This document shows, in pieces, positions 5,783 through 7,252 of a stretch of 7,252 bases of DNA. The translations under genes and the position numbers were made by a program. How positions within the stretch are numbered: position 1 is the first letter of the stretch; each line of letters starts with the position of its first letter. The notes beneath the pieces were generated by a model. It ran no database searches, was not told the DNA's origin, and worked only from the letters and a program-made list of their open reading frames with translations. The stretch is from an uncultured Bacilli bacterium (lineage in GTDB: Bacteria; Bacillota_I; Bacilli_A; RF39; UBA660): assembly GCA_948687865.1 (NCBI GenBank), contig CAPQQE010000068.1, positions 1 to 7,252 of the forward strand, read 5' to 3'.

Positions 5783-7252
5783 CTAATCAATATTCCATAT
5801 ATGGGTTAATACAGTCGTTTCACTTTCAACAGAAAATGTTGGTCTTTTAACTTGGACTAAAGTCGGGCTCAAAAATGCAGTTCCTGAAAAAATAGCTTGT
5901 CCAGGGGCCAGTATTGAAAGCATGTCAATGCTTTTTTGATCTATAAATGAAACAACATTATATATTTGCTTAATGTCATTAGGATTTGCTAAGCGATGTA
6001 TAACATAATTATGACATTGTGATAAAATTGTTGGTGAAATATCAGCAGGTCTTTGACTTGAAATTGTCATATATACACCAAATTTTCTACCTTCCTTTAT
6101 TATTTTTTCAAAAACCTCTAATGTTCTCATTGCCATTTTATCTTCATTTTCAAGTGTTTTGCTATTTAAATAATTATGTGCTTCATCTATTATTATAGAT
6201 AGTGTTTCTCTATTTCTTATTTCTTGTTCTTCATAATACCTGTATAATTTATTTGATATTAAAGAACTTAGAGCAATTTTAAATTTTGAATTTGCTAAAC
6301 TTATGTCAAAAACAACTATAGTTTTATCTCCAAATATTATGTCATTTATGCCTTTATCAACATTTTCATCAGAAAATATTTTTTCAAAATTATTTTTCAT
6401 ACTATTAAATCTATTTAACAAAGGCCCTATAAAATTTTCATTTATTTCATAGGCGTTAATGTTAAATTGATAATTTAAATTCAAGAAAAATTGCAATTCA
6501 TCTATACCAATATTAAGAATTTCATTATCTGTTAATTTATCGTCCATAATTTTTAATTTATTTATATGCTCATCTATTTGCTCAATAGATGGTGCAGTTG
6601 ATGAATCATTTAAACATAATTGTCCAAAATATACTTTTACTCCAAAAAAATTATTAATTGATTCTTGATTAATAAATTCCGTTTTATTAAATTTGTATAA
6701 ATATTCACATAATATTTTTTTTAAATTGGAAATTGAAGTAAATTTTTGATTAACATTTTTTGTTGAATTAAAAATTATTTTAGCAAGAGATTTTACTTTA
6801 TATTCTATATGTTCAAATAATTCAAATAATGTTTTTATATTATTTAAATCATGAAATGTTTTATCGAGTAATGGTTGTTGCGTTTTATCGGTAGCATTTA
6901 ACATAACACCCCAGTCTTCTGCATCAGTACACATCAAAGGTATTTTAAAATCACTAGTAGCCTTTCTCATATTAATTTTAATAACTTTTTTAAGATTATC
7001 ATTAACAAAAGATTTATTGTACTCTCCATTAGTATCTATTACCAAAAACCGACTCTTTTTATCCATCAATTCAATATATTTTTTTCCTTCATGATTTTTT
7101 GAATTAAACATATTCTCATATATACTGGCTAAAGTATTTGATTTCCCACTACCTGTATTTCCTAATATTGCTATATGACTTGCAAAAAAGCGATTTATAT
7201 CAATTGTAAATGGTATATCTTCATTTAAGACAACATTACCAATTATATATCT
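5783..7252 (-). CDS. HerA/DUF87-family hexameric ATPase (5' end outside the window)
   Basis: This is a P-loop ATPase of the HerA/FtsK superfamily, which forms hexameric DNA translocases working with nucleases in end resection or, in defence islands, with effectors such as SIR2 or DUF4297. The frame is open to the right edge, giving 489 visible residues. The ATG at 7111 is not the start, because the Walker A motif GNTGSGKS lies upstream of it (7139-7162, visible residues 31-38). Other HerA hallmarks follow in order: a VIDTNGEY strand just after Walker A, Walker B IIIDEAH (DEAH at 6176-6187), SQRPADISPTILSQC with the conserved arginine (about residue 401), then LAPGQAIFSGTAF near the C-terminus. 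The N-terminal HAS-barrel domain should be in the missing part. It ends in TAG, 15 bases before the phosphoesterase start, so the two are probably co-transcribed. The HerA-family call is strong. A defence role is inferred from the neighbours. Confidence 0.88.
   Translation of the reverse strand, partial: RYIIGNVVLNEDIPFTIDINRFFASHIAILGNTGSGKSNTLASIYENMFNSKNHEGKKYIELMDKKSRFLVIDTNGEYNKSFVNDNLKKVIKINMRKATSDFKIPLMCTDAEDWGVMLNATDKTQQPLLDKTFHDLNNIKTLFELFEHIEYKVKSLAKIIFNSTKNVNQKFTSISNLKKILCEYLYKFNKTEFINQESINNFFGVKVYFGQLCLNDSSTAPSIEQIDEHINKLKIMDDKLTDNEILNIGIDELQFFLNLNYQFNINAYEINENFIGPLLNRFNSMKNNFEKIFSDENVDKGINDIIFGDKTIVVFDISLANSKFKIALSSLISNKLYRYYEEQEIRNRETLSIIIDEAHNYLNSKTLENEDKMAMRTLEVFEKIIKEGRKFGVYMTISSQRPADISPTILSQCHNYVIHRLANPNDIKQIYNVVSFIDQKSIDMLSILAPGQAIFSGTAFLSPTLVQVKRPTFSVESETTVLTHIWNID

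Noticed and set aside
7109..7111. ATG at 7111 as the start of the HerA gene
   Set aside because: The Walker A motif and the preceding strand are encoded in the same open frame upstream, up to the window edge.
1..7252. CRISPR arrays, tRNA or rRNA genes
   Set aside because: No regularly spaced direct repeats and no cloverleaf or rRNA-like conserved stretches were seen on either strand.

Overview
The window looks like part of an anti-phage defence island from a very AT-rich, low-GC Gram-positive bacterium (Firmicutes/Clostridia-like or a gut relative). The base composition is strongly A+T, Shine-Dalgarno sites are GGAGG/AGGTG/AGGAAG, and promoters carry TATAAT with an extended TGn motif. The protein families seen are common in such genomes. 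Tryptophan is written TGG and TGA acts as a stop, so this is the standard bacterial code, not the Mycoplasma code. Every gene I can support lies on the minus strand, so the region reads from right to left.

Right end to about 4850: a HerA/DUF87-type hexameric ATPase runs off the right edge. Its Walker A motif lies upstream of the first ATG in the window, so the true start is outside. It is followed after 15 bases by a calcineurin-like metallophosphoesterase. That gene is split by a frameshift, apparently a 2-base loss in the codon after the conserved SHTC. The distal half holds the last metal motif (GHFH) and a C-terminal four-cysteine zinc ribbon. Together they look like a two-gene operon whose upstream partner, if any, is not visible.

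4848 to about 3620: an AbiD/AbiF-type (Abi_2) abortive-infection protein with a HEPN-like RNAVAH motif. It has its own extended -10 promoter and ribosome binding site. Its stop is followed by about 140 bases of consecutive hairpins, two of which resemble Rho-independent terminators.

3575 to 1: a type I restriction-modification locus of the EcoR124 (IC)-like kind in the order hsdR-hsdM, with hsdS expected beyond the left edge. Both visible genes are broken. hsdR has lost about 50 codons carrying helicase motif III (GFTGTP). In their place is an inverted copy of the 26 bases just upstream, giving a perfect 26-bp inverted repeat with a 7-base spacer. hsdM stops at 289 residues, before the catalytic NPPF/Y motif, and the last 23 bases of the window match no hsdM reading frame.

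Taken together, three unrelated defence modules (HerA plus phosphoesterase, AbiF-like, type I R-M) sit side by side, and two of the three carry disruptive mutations. Either the island is decaying or the assembly contains local errors. The only gene that looks complete in the window is the Abi_2 gene. The most interesting signals are the foldback mutation in hsdR, the frameshifted zinc-ribbon phosphoesterase paired with HerA, and the structured non-coding segment next to the AbiF-like gene.
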